DNA of 59,161 bases from Propionivibrio dicarboxylicus (lineage in GTDB: Bacteria > Pseudomonadota > Gammaproteobacteria > Burkholderiales > Rhodocyclaceae), in contig CAMDMZ010000027.1 of assembly GCA_945902805.1 (NCBI GenBank), forward strand, positions 1 through 59,161, written 5' to 3'. Positions within the stretch are counted from its first letter, which is position 1; each line of letters starts with the position of its first letter. Below are positions 9,364-17,662 of this stretch, one piece after another. The notes under the pieces are model-generated. The model searched no databases. It was not told where the DNA came from and worked only from the letters and a program-made list of their open reading frames with translations. A program made the position numbers and the translations under genes.

Positions 9364-9421
9364 CCTCGGTGTTCGGTTCCGCCGGTGTCGGCGGGACATC
9401 CACGTGGCCGGGACACCGAGG
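9364..9421 (+). repeat. Inverted repeat downstream of the copper receptor
   Basis: CCTCGGTGT at 9364-9372 is exactly complementary to ACACCGAGG at 9413-9421. The 40-nt interior contains a second small stem (CCGCC with GGCGG). There is no clear T-tract. It lies between the convergent receptor and phosphate-transporter genes, so it may help end or protect either transcript. Confidence 0.5.
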
Positions 9422-9430
9422 TGGCGCAAT

Positions 9431-9484
9431 AAAAAGTCCGCGTGACCGCAGGGAATCCCCTTTTAGGGACCGGCGGGACGGCGT
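9431..9484 (+). repeat. Dispersed repeat, 54-nt long form (intergenic)
   Basis: It starts AAAAAGTCCGCG and ends GGCGGGACGGCGT. Between these ends of the short repeat lies an extra 27-nt segment containing GGAATCCCCTTTT and then GGGAC. The same extra segment occurs in the copy at 46755. It sits in the convergent gap between the copper receptor and the phosphate transporter. Confidence 0.75.
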
Positions 9485-9512
9485 CGATTACTCCGCCCAC
9501 CGTGCTTTCGGG

Positions 9513-10529
9513 TTAGAGGAACTTCGTACCCAACCACCAGAACAAGGCAGCGATCAAGCCGCTGGCGGGAATAGTCAGAACCCAGGCCACCACCAGATTC
9601 ATGGTGATGCCCCAGCGTACGGCACGCACGTCCTGAGCTGCACCCACCCCGACGATGGCACCAGTAATGGTATGCGTGGTCGACACCGGAATCCCGGCCA
9701 AGGTGGCCAACCCCAAACTCAATGCCCCGCCCATCGACGCACAGGAACCGCTCACCGAGGTCAGCTTGGTGATCTTGCTGCCCATGGTCTTGACGATGCG
9801 CCAACCACCGAGATAGGTTCCCCAGGCGATGGCGAAATAGCAGGAATAGATTACCCAGTTAGGCAAGGTCTGGACATCAGTCGTTGCCACACCGGCACTG
9901 ATCATCAGTAGCCAGATGATGCCGATAGTTTTTTGTGCGTCGTTGCCGCCGTGAGCCAGACTGTATGCCCCCGAGGCAAACAACTGCGCCCGGTTAAACC
10001 ACGCCCCGGCCTGGCGTGGCGAATGGTTGCGAAAAACCCAGGCAACCAACACCATTAACAACCCGCCGAGCATAAAACCGACGAAGGGTGAAATGATGAT
10101 GAAAAGCAGGATCTTGCCAAAACCACTCCAGACGATAGGCGCAATACCACCGGCCTTGACCAAGGTAGCGCCCACCAAGCCGCCAACCAACGCATGCGAT
10201 GACGACGACGGAATGCCGTAGTACCAGGTGATGATGTTCCAAGCCAGCGCACCGACCAGGGCACCAAAAATCACGTAGTGATCGACAAACGCAGGATCGA
10301 CGGTTCCCTTGCCGATGGTTGCGGCGACCTTGAGTTGAAACACCCAGAGCGCGGCAAAATTGAAGAACGCGGCAAACAGTACGGCTTGTTTCGGTGTCAA
10401 GGCGCCGGTGGCGACGATGGTCGAAATCGAATTCGCACCATCATGAAAGCCATTCATGAAATCGAAAGCCAGCGCGATAACGATAAGCAGGGTCAGCGCC
10501 CAGACGCTGATGGTCAAACCTTCCATCAT
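9513..10529 (-). CDS. pit: Inorganic phosphate transporter, Pit family
   Basis: 338 residues, all-helical inner-membrane protein. The two family signature segments are present: FDFMNGFHDGANSI near the N-terminus and SLAHGGNDAQKTIG in the middle, the inverted-repeat GxND motifs of PiT carriers. The second half ends with STTHTITGAIVG. Start: ATG-ATG behind AAGGAG. The family carries metal-phosphate or phosphate with protons or sodium at low affinity. It follows the DUF47 gene by 7 bp, the usual PhoU-like/Pit pairing. Confidence 0.94.
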   Translation of the reverse strand: MMEGLTISVWALTLLIVIALAFDFMNGFHDGANSISTIVATGALTPKQAVLFAAFFNFAALWVFQLKVAATIGKGTVDPAFVDHYVIFGALVGALAWNIITWYYGIPSSSSHALVGGLVGATLVKAGGIAPIVWSGFGKILLFIIISPFVGFMLGGLLMVLVAWVFRNHSPRQAGAWFNRAQLFASGAYSLAHGGNDAQKTIGIIWLLMISAGVATTDVQTLPNWVIYSCYFAIAWGTYLGGWRIVKTMGSKITKLTSVSGSCASMGGALSLGLATLAGIPVSTTHTITGAIVGVGAAQDVRAVRWGITMNLVVAWVLTIPASGLIAALFWWLGTKFL

Positions 10530-10536
10530 TGTCTCC

Positions 10537-11175
10537 TTACGAGTTTTCGATGATGATCTCTTCGATCGTCTTGGCCGCTTCCTCGCAGTAATCCAGCACT
10601 TTTTCCTGCAGGTAATAGAACTCGCGCATCTTCATCGCCGTCCAGACATCGCCCCCATTCTGAAACAGCTTGGTGATGGCCTTCTTCAGCACCTTGTCGG
10701 CCTTGGACTCGATCTGGTCGATTTCATTGCACAGGTCTATCGTTTCCTTGGTCCGTTTCTTGTCGGCCAGGGCGATCACGGCGCGGTTGAGGCGCATGCA
10801 GGCATCCGAACTCAGCGAGGCCAGTTCGCGCGATTCGCTGGTGGAGTCATGGATGTGATACATGCCGACCGCGTTGGCAACGTCTTGCAGCGTATTCAAG
10901 ACGTTGTCCAGATCGATGGTCAGGGTGTGAATCTGGTCACGATTGATCGGGGTGGTAAATGACTTGTGCAGCAAACTGATCAGATCGGACTTGATCTGGT
11001 CGGCACTCTTTTCGTTGAGATCGACTTCTTTGACCAGGGTTTCGACTTCTGCCGAACTGCCACCGAGTCCATTGACAAGACGCAAGGTGGCATTGGCGCC
11101 AGCAACTACGCGATCGGAATGGGCGGCGAGCAGATCAAAAAACTCCCGGCGCTGCGGCATCAGGCTGCTAAACAT
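10537..11175 (-). CDS. DUF47/PhoU-like phosphate transport accessory protein
   Basis: About 212 residues from the ATG at 11175, chosen because TTTGGAG lies 9 nt upstream; a TTG five codons earlier is less likely. It begins MFSSLMPQRREFFDLL, typical of the DUF47 family, and is all-helical with acidic residues in repeated ExxxD-type spacing as in PhoU folds (NEIDQIESKAD). Family members are encoded next to Pit transporters and are thought to modulate them. Here it is the first gene of a two-gene operon with pit. Confidence 0.88.
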   Translation of the reverse strand: MFSSLMPQRREFFDLLAAHSDRVVAGANATLRLVNGLGGSSAEVETLVKEVDLNEKSADQIKSDLISLLHKSFTTPINRDQIHTLTIDLDNVLNTLQDVANAVGMYHIHDSTSESRELASLSSDACMRLNRAVIALADKKRTKETIDLCNEIDQIESKADKVLKKAITKLFQNGGDVWTAMKMREFYYLQEKVLDYCEEAAKTIEEIIIENS

Positions 11176-11212
11176 GTGCGAAATCTCCAAAACGATTGTG
11201 TTATCAAGGCAT

Positions 11213-11227
11213 CACTCCGGTGGAGTG
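11213..11227. promoter_or_regulatory. Short inverted repeat upstream of the DUF47-pit operon
   Basis: CACTCC and GGAGTG flank a 3-base centre, 38 bp upstream of the DUF47 start. The 147-bp gap between uup and this operon must contain the operon promoter. The palindrome could be an operator or a small leader hairpin. No convincing Pho box was found. Confidence 0.3.
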
Positions 11228-11322
11228 TTACCAGCGCGAACGTGTCACAGGTTCGCAACAAAATCGTAATGTTACTCGCACAGCGGACGACTCTGACGGC
11301 TTTCGTGCCGCCAACTCGGCCC

Positions 11323-13263
11323 TTATTGCTGCCGCGACTCCAGCGCTTCCCAGCGCACCAGCGCCGCCTCGATTTCGCCATCCAGAGCGGATAAGCGGGT
11401 TTGGGTGGCCTTGATGGATTCGGCGGCGCCCAGATAAAAATCCGGATCAGCGAGCTTTCCCTGTAGCTGGACTTGCTCGGCCTCGAGACTGGCAATTTGA
11501 TCCGGCAATTGTTCTAGCTCGCGCTTCTCCTTGAAGCTCAGCTTGGCCGCTTTGGGTTCAGCCGCCGGCTTTGGCTTTGCCGCCGTCCCGCCAGTGCCGA
11601 CTTTTTCGACCGCCGTCGGTGCATCAAGCTGAGGTTTCTGCCGTAGCCAGTCGCTGTAGCCACCGACATACTCTTTCCACTCGCCCTCGCCTTCGCTAAC
11701 GATGCTTTGAGTCACCACATTGTCCAAAAACGCGCGATCGTGGCTAACCAGAAAAACCGTGCCGGCGTAGTCCTGCAGCAAATCCTCCAGCAGTTCGAGG
11801 GTTTCGATATCGAGATCGTTAGTCGGCTCGTCCAGCACCAGCACGTTGGCCGGTCGGGCAAACAGTCGCGCCAGCAGCAGCCGCGCTCGCTCGCCGCCTG
11901 AAAGCGATTTGACCGGCGAACGCGCGCGGGCCGGGGCGAACAAGAAATCCTCGAGATAGCCGATCACATGTTTGCGGCTACCGGCGATGTCGACATAGTC
12001 CGAGCCCGGACTGATCACCTCCGCCAGCGTCGCCTCGGGGTCCAGTTGCGAGCGAAACTGGTCGAAATAAGCCACTTCCAGTTTGGTTCCGAGCCGTACC
12101 TTGCCCGCATCCGGCTCAAGCTCGCCCAAAATCAAACGCAACAACGTCGTCTTGCCCGTCCCGTTGGGGCCGATCAGGCCGATCTTGTCGCCACGCTGAA
12201 TTCGGCACGAAAAATTGCGCACGATGACGCGATCGCCAAAGCTCTTGGCGACGTCCTCCAGCTCAGCCACCAGCTTGCCCGACTCGTCGCCACGCGCCAG
12301 ACGCAGTTCCACTTTACCCAGTTGATCCCGCCGCACAGCCCTTTCGCCACGCAATTGCTCCAGGCGCTTGATCCGCCCAACGGCACGCGTTCGACGCGCC
12401 TCGACACCTTTGCGAATCCAGATTTCTTCCTGCGCCAGCAACTTGTCGGCACGGGCATTGGCCAGCGCCTCCTCGTTCAGCATGTACTCCTTGCGCGCCT
12501 GGTAATCCGCGTAACGGCCGGGGAAACTGGTCAATCGCCCACGATCAAGTTCGACAATGCGCGTGGCCACACGATCGAGAAAGGCGCGATCATGGGTAAT
12601 CACCATGACGGCGCCAGCGTAATCCAGCAGGAGTTCCTCAAGCCACAGAATGCCATCGACGTCCAGGTGGTTGGTCGGCTCGTCAAGCAACAACAAATCC
12701 GGCTCGCCCACCAGCGCCCGCGCCAGCGCGACACGCTTGCGTCCGCCTCCAGACAGCGTTTCGACTCGGGCTTCGGCATCAAGCCGCAAGCGCGACAACA
12801 TCTGCTCGACCCGCATATTCAAGCGCCAGCCATCATGCGCTTCAAGTTCGGTCTGCAAGGCGTGCAGATGATCCAGCTCCGCCGTCCCGCCAGCACCGAC
12901 TTTTTGCACCGCGTGGTGGTAGTCAGCCAAGAGTTGACTCACTGCCCCGGCACCGGTGGCCACGGCATCAAAAACACTGGCGCCAACGACAAATTCAGGT
13001 TCCTGTTCCACATAGGCAACCCGCAAACCCGGCTCACGCCAGAGCTCACCGTCATCAAACTTGGCCAAGCCGGCCAGCGCCTTGAGCAGACTCGACTTGC
13101 CGGTACCATTGCGTCCGATCAAACCCAGCCGCTCGCCGCTATCGACTTGTAATGCGGCTTTATCCAGCAAGGCCACATGGCCGAAGGCAAGACAAGCGCG
13201 ATCAATGGTCAATAATGGCATGGGGATTTGAGTTGGCCGTGGCATCGAAACACCATCCGCCAT
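11323..13263 (-). CDS. uup: ABC-F ATPase Uup
   Basis: 646 residues from the first ATG; the conserved family start is probably the internal ATG at 13221 (MPLLTID). Two ABC domains lack membrane segments: Walker A GRNGTGKSS and GPNGTGKTT, signatures LSGGGRKRV and LSGGERARL, Walker B LLLLDEPTNHLD and VLVLDEPTNDLD. The C-terminal coiled coil (about 565-646) marks Uup, a soluble ribosome- or DNA-associated ATPase linked to transposon excision control. Two copies of the dispersed repeat are embedded in frame: about residues 120-128 in domain 1, and 553-561 in the linker before the coiled coil (peptides [10 protein letters not shown] and EKVGTGGTAA). The gene is monocistronic. Confidence 0.93.
   Translation of the reverse strand: MADGVSMPRPTQIPMPLLTIDRACLAFGHVALLDKAALQVDSGERLGLIGRNGTGKSSLLKALAGLAKFDDGELWREPGLRVAYVEQEPEFVVGASVFDAVATGAGAVSQLLADYHHAVQKVGAGGTAELDHLHALQTELEAHDGWRLNMRVEQMLSRLRLDAEARVETLSGGGRKRVALARALVGEPDLLLLDEPTNHLDVDGILWLEELLLDYAGAVMVITHDRAFLDRVATRIVELDRGRLTSFPGRYADYQARKEYMLNEEALANARADKLLAQEEIWIRKGVEARRTRAVGRIKRLEQLRGERAVRRDQLGKVELRLARGDESGKLVAELEDVAKSFGDRVIVRNFSCRIQRGDKIGLIGPNGTGKTTLLRLILGELEPDAGKVRLGTKLEVAYFDQFRSQLDPEATLAEVISPGSDYVDIAGSRKHVIGYLEDFLFAPARARSPVKSLSGGERARLLLARLFARPANVLVLDEPTNDLDIETLELLEDLLQDYAGTVFLVSHDRAFLDNVVTQSIVSEGEGEWKEYVGGYSDWLRQKPQLDAPTAVEKVGTGGTAAKPKPAAEPKAAKLSFKEKRELEQLPDQIASLEAEQVQLQGKLADPDFYLGAAESIKATQTRLSALDGEIEAALVRWEALESRQQ
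11580..11606 (-). repeat. Dispersed 27-nt repeat inside uup (linker copy)
   Basis: On the minus strand it reads AAAAAGTCGGCACTGG then CGGGACGGCGGC. It is sense-oriented and translated in frame as K-V-G-T-G-G-T-A-A between the second ABC domain and the C-terminal coiled coil. Confidence 0.85.
12880..12905 (-). repeat. Dispersed 27-nt repeat inside uup (ABC1 copy)
   Basis: On the minus strand it reads AAAAAGTCGGTGCTGG then CGGGACGGCGG. It is translated in the same frame as the other sense copies, K-V-G-A-G-G-T-A, within the first ABC domain in the helical stretch before the signature motif. Confidence 0.85.
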
Positions 13264-13309
13264 CAGCGCTGAATGTGGCCGCCGATTATAGTTAGAATGT
13301 CGCGCTCGC

Positions 13310-13385
13310 GCCCTTGTAGCTCAGTGGATAGAGCGACCGCCTCCTAAGCGGTAGGTCTCAGGTTCGATTCCTGACTTGGGCGCCA
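13310..13385 (+). tRNA. tRNA-Arg (anticodon CCT)
   Basis: A full cloverleaf with encoded CCA: D stem GCTC/GAGC, anticodon stem ACCGC/GCGGT with loop CTCCTAA giving anticodon CCT (reads AGG), T stem TCAGG/CCTGA with loop TTCGATT, discriminator G, then CCA at 13383-13385. Oddity: the acceptor arms GCCCTTG and CTTGGGC give two adjacent T-T mismatches at pairs 5-68 and 6-67, where CAAGGGC would pair perfectly. It is otherwise canonical, in the gap between uup and bamC. Confidence 0.92.
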
Positions 13386-13541
13386 TAACAAACAATCACT
13401 TACACGACGTTTTCAGCCAGGAAATTTCCTTGTACTGGCTAAATGTAAGGCCCCAGCCGCATTAAATTCATGCCATCCCAGCTATAGCTAGCGCAATCGC
13501 TTTTAATCGGTGTTTGATACAACCTCAGATCGTGCGATATC

Positions 13542-14684
13542 TCACTTCAATTGCGCATGCAACAGCGTCAATATTTTGCGCGAGGTCTCTGATTTGTCGA
13601 CACCGCCTTCGCGGGTCATGACTTGGACGGAGGTGTCGTTGGCACCTTCCTTGACGTAAACACGGTACTGCGCCGCCTTATCCAGGTTTTCGTTGCTGCT
13701 GCTTTTCCAGAAAGCCAGCTTGGACAGGAAGCCGCCCTCGTCTTTCTTGGCCTTGCCATCGGTTTCCGGATCGACATAGCGTACAAAGTAGAGCCCCTTG
13801 GAGCGATCTCGGTCCTCAACGGTGAATCCAACGCGATCAAGCGCGAGGCCGACACGACGCCAGGCTCGGTCGAAGGCTTCGTCGAGAGTCAAGCTGCTGG
13901 CACCATCCTTTGGCTGCACAAGTTTGGCGCGTTCCTGCGTGGTGCCGCTACCAATCATCGCCTTAGCTCGGACCTCATCGACACCGAGGCGCACCATCAG
14001 GCGACTCAGCATTTCCGCTTCGAGCTCGGGATCGGCCGGCCGTGGCTGCCAACGGGTGTCGCTCTTGCCTTCATTTACATAGATTTCATACATCCCGCGA
14101 TGGCTGATATAGATCTCCATCGTCCCGGGTTGCGTACCCTTTTCCAGACGGGTGCGGAACTTGTCACGCTCCGGTGTCGAATACAGGCTTTCAAACACTT
14201 TGCCGAGTGACCCGCGAATGATGTCCTGCGGTAGTTTGGCGCGATTTTCGGCCCAGTCGGTTTCCATGATGCCGGCCTCCGGCACCTCGATATTGACCAG
14301 GAAGCCCATTTCCTGCCAGAACTCTTTGACCGTCGGCCACATCTTCTCCGGCACGCCGTTCAGCACCAGCCAGCGCTGGGTACCCGAGCGCTCGATGCGC
14401 ATCTTGTCGACCTGCGGCAGAACATCCTGCGCCGTGGTCGTCCGGGCCTGGCCCGAGCGGTCCGACGAATAGGCCGAAAAGGTCGCGCTGCCACGAGCGC
14501 TGGTATCCGGCACCGCATAACGTTCGTCGCGACTGGGTTGCGTCAGATCCGGAGGAATCTCAAGTGGCGGCAGTTTGCCGGCCGACTTGTATTCGATCTT
14601 CTTCGAGTCGGGAAGAATGTTGCCGCTACAGCCGGCCAGCAAAGTGAGTGCCAGAGCCGAGCAAACGAGGGTGCGATGCGTCAT
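13542..14684 (-). CDS. bamC: Outer membrane assembly lipoprotein BamC
   Basis: About 380 residues from the ATG at 14684, which has AAGGAT upstream; the frame is open further 5' but without a good start. It has a lipoprotein signal peptide with lipobox LLAGC, then an N-terminal unstructured segment rich in Pro (KLPPLEIPPDLTQP) as in NlpB/BamC, which in E. coli contacts BamD. Two helix-grip domains follow. Role: accessory lipoprotein of the BAM complex that inserts beta-barrel proteins. It lies 16 bp behind dapA, the same dapA-bamC order as in E. coli. Confidence 0.9.
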   Translation of the reverse strand: MTHRTLVCSALALTLLAGCSGNILPDSKKIEYKSAGKLPPLEIPPDLTQPSRDERYAVPDTSARGSATFSAYSSDRSGQARTTTAQDVLPQVDKMRIERSGTQRWLVLNGVPEKMWPTVKEFWQEMGFLVNIEVPEAGIMETDWAENRAKLPQDIIRGSLGKVFESLYSTPERDKFRTRLEKGTQPGTMEIYISHRGMYEIYVNEGKSDTRWQPRPADPELEAEMLSRLMVRLGVDEVRAKAMIGSGTTQERAKLVQPKDGASSLTLDEAFDRAWRRVGLALDRVGFTVEDRDRSKGLYFVRYVDPETDGKAKKDEGGFLSKLAFWKSSSNENLDKAAQYRVYVKEGANDTSVQVMTREGGVDKSETSRKILTLLHAQLK

Positions 14685-14700
14685 AGTTATCCTTGAAAAG

Positions 14701-15582
14701 TCAGACGGCCAAGCCGGCTTCGCGCATGGCGCCACGGACCCGTTCGTGGTACTCCGGTGATAGAGGCGTCATTGGTAAGCGCGCGGCACCGTTGATCAAA
14801 CCGAGCTGTTGCACCGCCCACTTGGCGGGAATCGGATTGGCTTCGACAAACAGGTGGCGATGCAAACCGAGCAAACGGAAATTCAATTCGCGCGCTCGTG
14901 GCAGATCACCCACCAGCGCTGCAGCATACATCTCGTGCATCAGGCGCGGCGCCACGTTGGCGGTCACGGAAATCGTGCCCTTGGCGCCAAGCAGGGTCAG
15001 CACCATGGCAGTCGCATCGTCACCGCTCCAGACATTAAAGCCAGTCGGCGCGCGCTTGAGCAGATCGGTACCACGCTCAATATTGCCGGTGGCGTCCTTA
15101 ATCCCGATCACATTGGGCAGTTCCGCCAGACGCAGCGCGGTGTCATTGCTCAGATCCGCCACCGTACGGCCGGGAACGTTATAGAGGATCAGCGGCAGTT
15201 CGACCGCTGTGGCGATCGCCTTGAAGTGCTGATAGAGCCCTTCCTGGGTCGGCTTGTTGTAGTAGGGAACCACCGACAAATGCGCATCGGCGCCGGCATT
15301 TTTGGCGAACCTGGCTAGCTCAATTGCCTCGCGCGTGGAGTTGGCGCCCGTGCCGGCGATCACCGGAATCCGCTTGGCGACGTGCTGCACGGCCGTTTCT
15401 ATCAACTGGCAGTGCTCATCGACATTCACAGTCGGCGATTCACCCGTGGTGCCAACCACGACAACACCGTCGGAGCCCTCGCTGATATGCCAGTCCAGCA
15501 GTCGCCGGAAGCCCGCCAGATCGAGACTGCCGTCGTCATTCATGGGAGTCAGGATTGCGGGAATGGAGCCTTGGATATTCAT
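14701..15582 (-). CDS. dapA: 4-hydroxy-tetrahydrodipicolinate synthase
   Basis: 293 residues, full length for the family. TIM barrel with GTTGES (substrate loop), [17 protein letters not shown] (catalytic Tyr) and GIKDATGN (Schiff-base Lys, about residue 160). It condenses pyruvate with aspartate semialdehyde, the first committed step to lysine and meso-diaminopimelate, in the cytoplasm. It is first in a two-gene unit with bamC. The Shine-Dalgarno is weak (AGATCC). Confidence 0.96.
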   Translation of the reverse strand: MNIQGSIPAILTPMNDDGSLDLAGFRRLLDWHISEGSDGVVVVGTTGESPTVNVDEHCQLIETAVQHVAKRIPVIAGTGANSTREAIELARFAKNAGADAHLSVVPYYNKPTQEGLYQHFKAIATAVELPLILYNVPGRTVADLSNDTALRLAELPNVIGIKDATGNIERGTDLLKRAPTGFNVWSGDDATAMVLTLLGAKGTISVTANVAPRLMHEMYAAALVGDLPRARELNFRLLGLHRHLFVEANPIPAKWAVQQLGLINGAARLPMTPLSPEYHERVRGAMREAGLAV

Positions 15583-15689
15583 AATGATAAGGATCTAATC
15601 GGGAAGCAAATTCTAGTGGAAGACAGGATCAAGACCCGCCGCAGGATTGTGTGCGATTGTAAGTTCGCCAACAATCCGGCAGGCAAAGC

Positions 15690-16616
15690 TCAAAGATCAG
15701 CCAGGGTCTTGATATGCACGGCAACGCTTCGCGCCAAAGCGGATAAGGCGTAGCCGCCTTCGAGCAACGAGACGATGCGGCCGCCGGAGAACTCGTTCGC
15801 CACGTTCTTCAACTGACCGGTAACCCAGGCATAGTCGGCTTCAACCAATCCCAGCGAGCCCATGTCGTCTTCGTAATGCGCATCGAAACCAGCCGAGATA
15901 AAAATCATCTCGGGACGATACTCGCGCAAACGTGGCATCCAGATATCGGTCACCATCTCGCGGAAGGCCTCGCCACGGGTACCTGCCTTCAAGGGCACAT
16001 TCAGCATGTTCGGCGCCGGATTATCGGTACCACAGTACGGATAGAACGGATGCTGGAACGAGCCGACCATCAGCACGTTGGGATCGTTGGCGAGGATCTC
16101 TTCCGTGCCATTGCCATGATGGACATCGAAATCGATGATCGCGACGCGCGACAGGTTCCAGACCTTGATCGCATGGCGCGCGGCAACCGCCACGTTATTG
16201 AAAAAGCAGAAGCCCATGGACTTGGCTCGCAGCGCATGATGGCCCGGAGGACGCACGGCGCAAAAGGCGTTATGGGCTTCGCCGCGCATCACCAGATCGG
16301 TGGCGAAACAACCGGCGCCAGCCGAGCGGAGCGCGGCCTGCCAGGTACCCGGCGACATCGCGGTATCCGGGTCAACGTGCTTGATTCCATGTTCTGGGCT
16401 CATCGACTGGATGAACTCGATGTAGTTGCGCGGATGGACACGTTCCAGCTGTTCCATCTCGACCAGCGGCGCGTCGTGGAACTGGATGTACATATCCAGC
16501 CCGGAAGCGATCATGCGATCGTTGATCGCCGCCAGGCGATCAGGACACTCCGGATGGTGCGACCCCATGTCGTGTTGCCAACAGTCGCGGTGGGTAACGA
16601 AGGCGGTAGTCGTCAT
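15690..16616 (-). CDS. Histone-deacetylase-fold amidohydrolase
   Basis: About 308 residues from the ATG at 16616, where homologous sequence begins ([12 protein letters not shown]). Class II HDAC-like zinc hydrolase with RPPGHHA (tandem catalytic His), [22 protein letters not shown] (zinc Asp/His) and [10 protein letters not shown] (second zinc Asp). Bacterial relatives act on acetylated polyamines or small amides; the substrate here cannot be told. It is encoded between dapA and the divergent MoxR operon, 68 bp from the latter. Confidence 0.88.
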   Translation of the reverse strand: MTTTAFVTHRDCWQHDMGSHHPECPDRLAAINDRMIASGLDMYIQFHDAPLVEMEQLERVHPRNYIEFIQSMSPEHGIKHVDPDTAMSPGTWQAALRSAGAGCFATDLVMRGEAHNAFCAVRPPGHHALRAKSMGFCFFNNVAVAARHAIKVWNLSRVAIIDFDVHHGNGTEEILANDPNVLMVGSFQHPFYPYCGTDNPAPNMLNVPLKAGTRGEAFREMVTDIWMPRLREYRPEMIFISAGFDAHYEDDMGSLGLVEADYAWVTGQLKNVANEFSGGRIVSLLEGGYALSALARSVAVHIKTLADL

Positions 16617-16684
16617 CTCTGATTGCCATACAATGCGTTGGAAAACGATCATTATCACTCAAACACAGGCGCCGCGCCCACCCC

Positions 16685-17662
16685 ATGCAGCAACTGATTG
16701 ACTCCGCAGCCCCAAGTTCGCCCGCCGTATCCAGACTGTCTCCTCATGAGCAACTGGCGGCAGTGATTAACGCCGCGCAACGCGTGATCCTTGGCAAGGA
16801 GCGTGCCATCCGTATGGCGCTGGCGTGTGTGCTGGCCCGGGGCCATTTGCTGATCGAAGATCTGCCGGGGGTCGGCAAGACGACGCTGGCGCATGTCATA
16901 GCGCGATTGCTCGGGCTCGACTTCCAGCGTGTGCAATTCACCAGCGACATGCTGCCGGCCGACATCATCGGCGTTTCGGTGTTCGATCGCGACAGCGCCA
17001 GCTTCCGCTTTCATCCCGGTCCGATCTTTACCCAGGTGATGCTGGCCGACGAAATCAACCGCGCCACGCCGAAGACGCAAAGCGCCCTGCTCGAAGCCAT
17101 GGAAGAACGCCAGGTCACCACGGAAGGCGAAACGCGACGCCTGCCGGAACCCTTCTTCGTCATCGCCACACAAAATCCCTCGCATCAGATCGGCACCTTC
17201 CCCCTGCCGGAATCGCAACTCGATCGATTCTTGCTGCGCATCGAACTGGGTTACCCCGACCCGGCGGCCGAACGCGAATTGCTGGCCGGAATCGACCGCC
17301 GCGAGATGATCAAGACCCTGCCCGCCAGCCTTAGTCCACCGCAACTGATGAGCCTGCAGCAGGCTGCGCGCGCCGTCCATGTCGCGCCGGCACTGATTGA
17401 CTATGTGCAATCGCTGGCGGCCTACACCCGCGCCGCGCCGGACTGGCAGGCCGGGCTCTCGCCACGCGCCGCGATTGCCTTGCTCGCCGTCGCCCGTGCC
17501 TGGGCGCTGCTGGAGCACCGCGATCATGTGCTGCCGGAAGATGTGCAGGCCGTGCTGCCCGGTGTCATCGGACATCGCTTGCGCCCGGCCGACGACGATA
17601 GTCGAAAAGTCGGTGCTGACGTGACGGCGGCTCGCCTGATCGAGGCGGTGCCGCTGCCGTAA
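16685..17662 (+). CDS. MoxR-family AAA+ ATPase
   Basis: 325 residues. AAA+ core: Walker A EDLPGVGKTTLA, Walker B VMLADEINRATPK, sensor-1 region FFVIATQNP and the AAA lid. The family acts as chaperone for proteins encoded nearby, here a DUF58 protein and a transglutaminase. Residues 307-316, near the C-terminus, come from a copy of the dispersed repeat (RKVGADVTAA), replacing the usual family ending. Its TAA stop overlaps the DUF58 ATG by one base, so the genes are translationally coupled. Confidence 0.92.
   Translation: MQQLIDSAAPSSPAVSRLSPHEQLAAVINAAQRVILGKERAIRMALACVLARGHLLIEDLPGVGKTTLAHVIARLLGLDFQRVQFTSDMLPADIIGVSVFDRDSASFRFHPGPIFTQVMLADEINRATPKTQSALLEAMEERQVTTEGETRRLPEPFFVIATQNPSHQIGTFPLPESQLDRFLLRIELGYPDPAAERELLAGIDRREMIKTLPASLSPPQLMSLQQAARAVHVAPALIDYVQSLAAYTRAAPDWQAGLSPRAAIALLAVARAWALLEHRDHVLPEDVQAVLPGVIGHRLRPADDDSRKVGADVTAARLIEAVPLP
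17605..17630 (+). repeat. Dispersed repeat at the 3' end of moxR
   Basis: AAAAGTCGGTGCTGA then CGTGACGGCGG. It is sense-oriented, read K-V-G-A-D-V-T-A-A, ending 32 bp before the moxR stop. Confidence 0.8.

Noticed and set aside
11176-11322. A Pho box upstream of the pit operon
   Set aside because: CTGTGAC-like sequence occurs once but the second half-site at the right spacing is missing.
11968-13152. A 394-codon plus-strand open frame
   Set aside because: Antisense shadow of uup with no domain or ribosome binding site.
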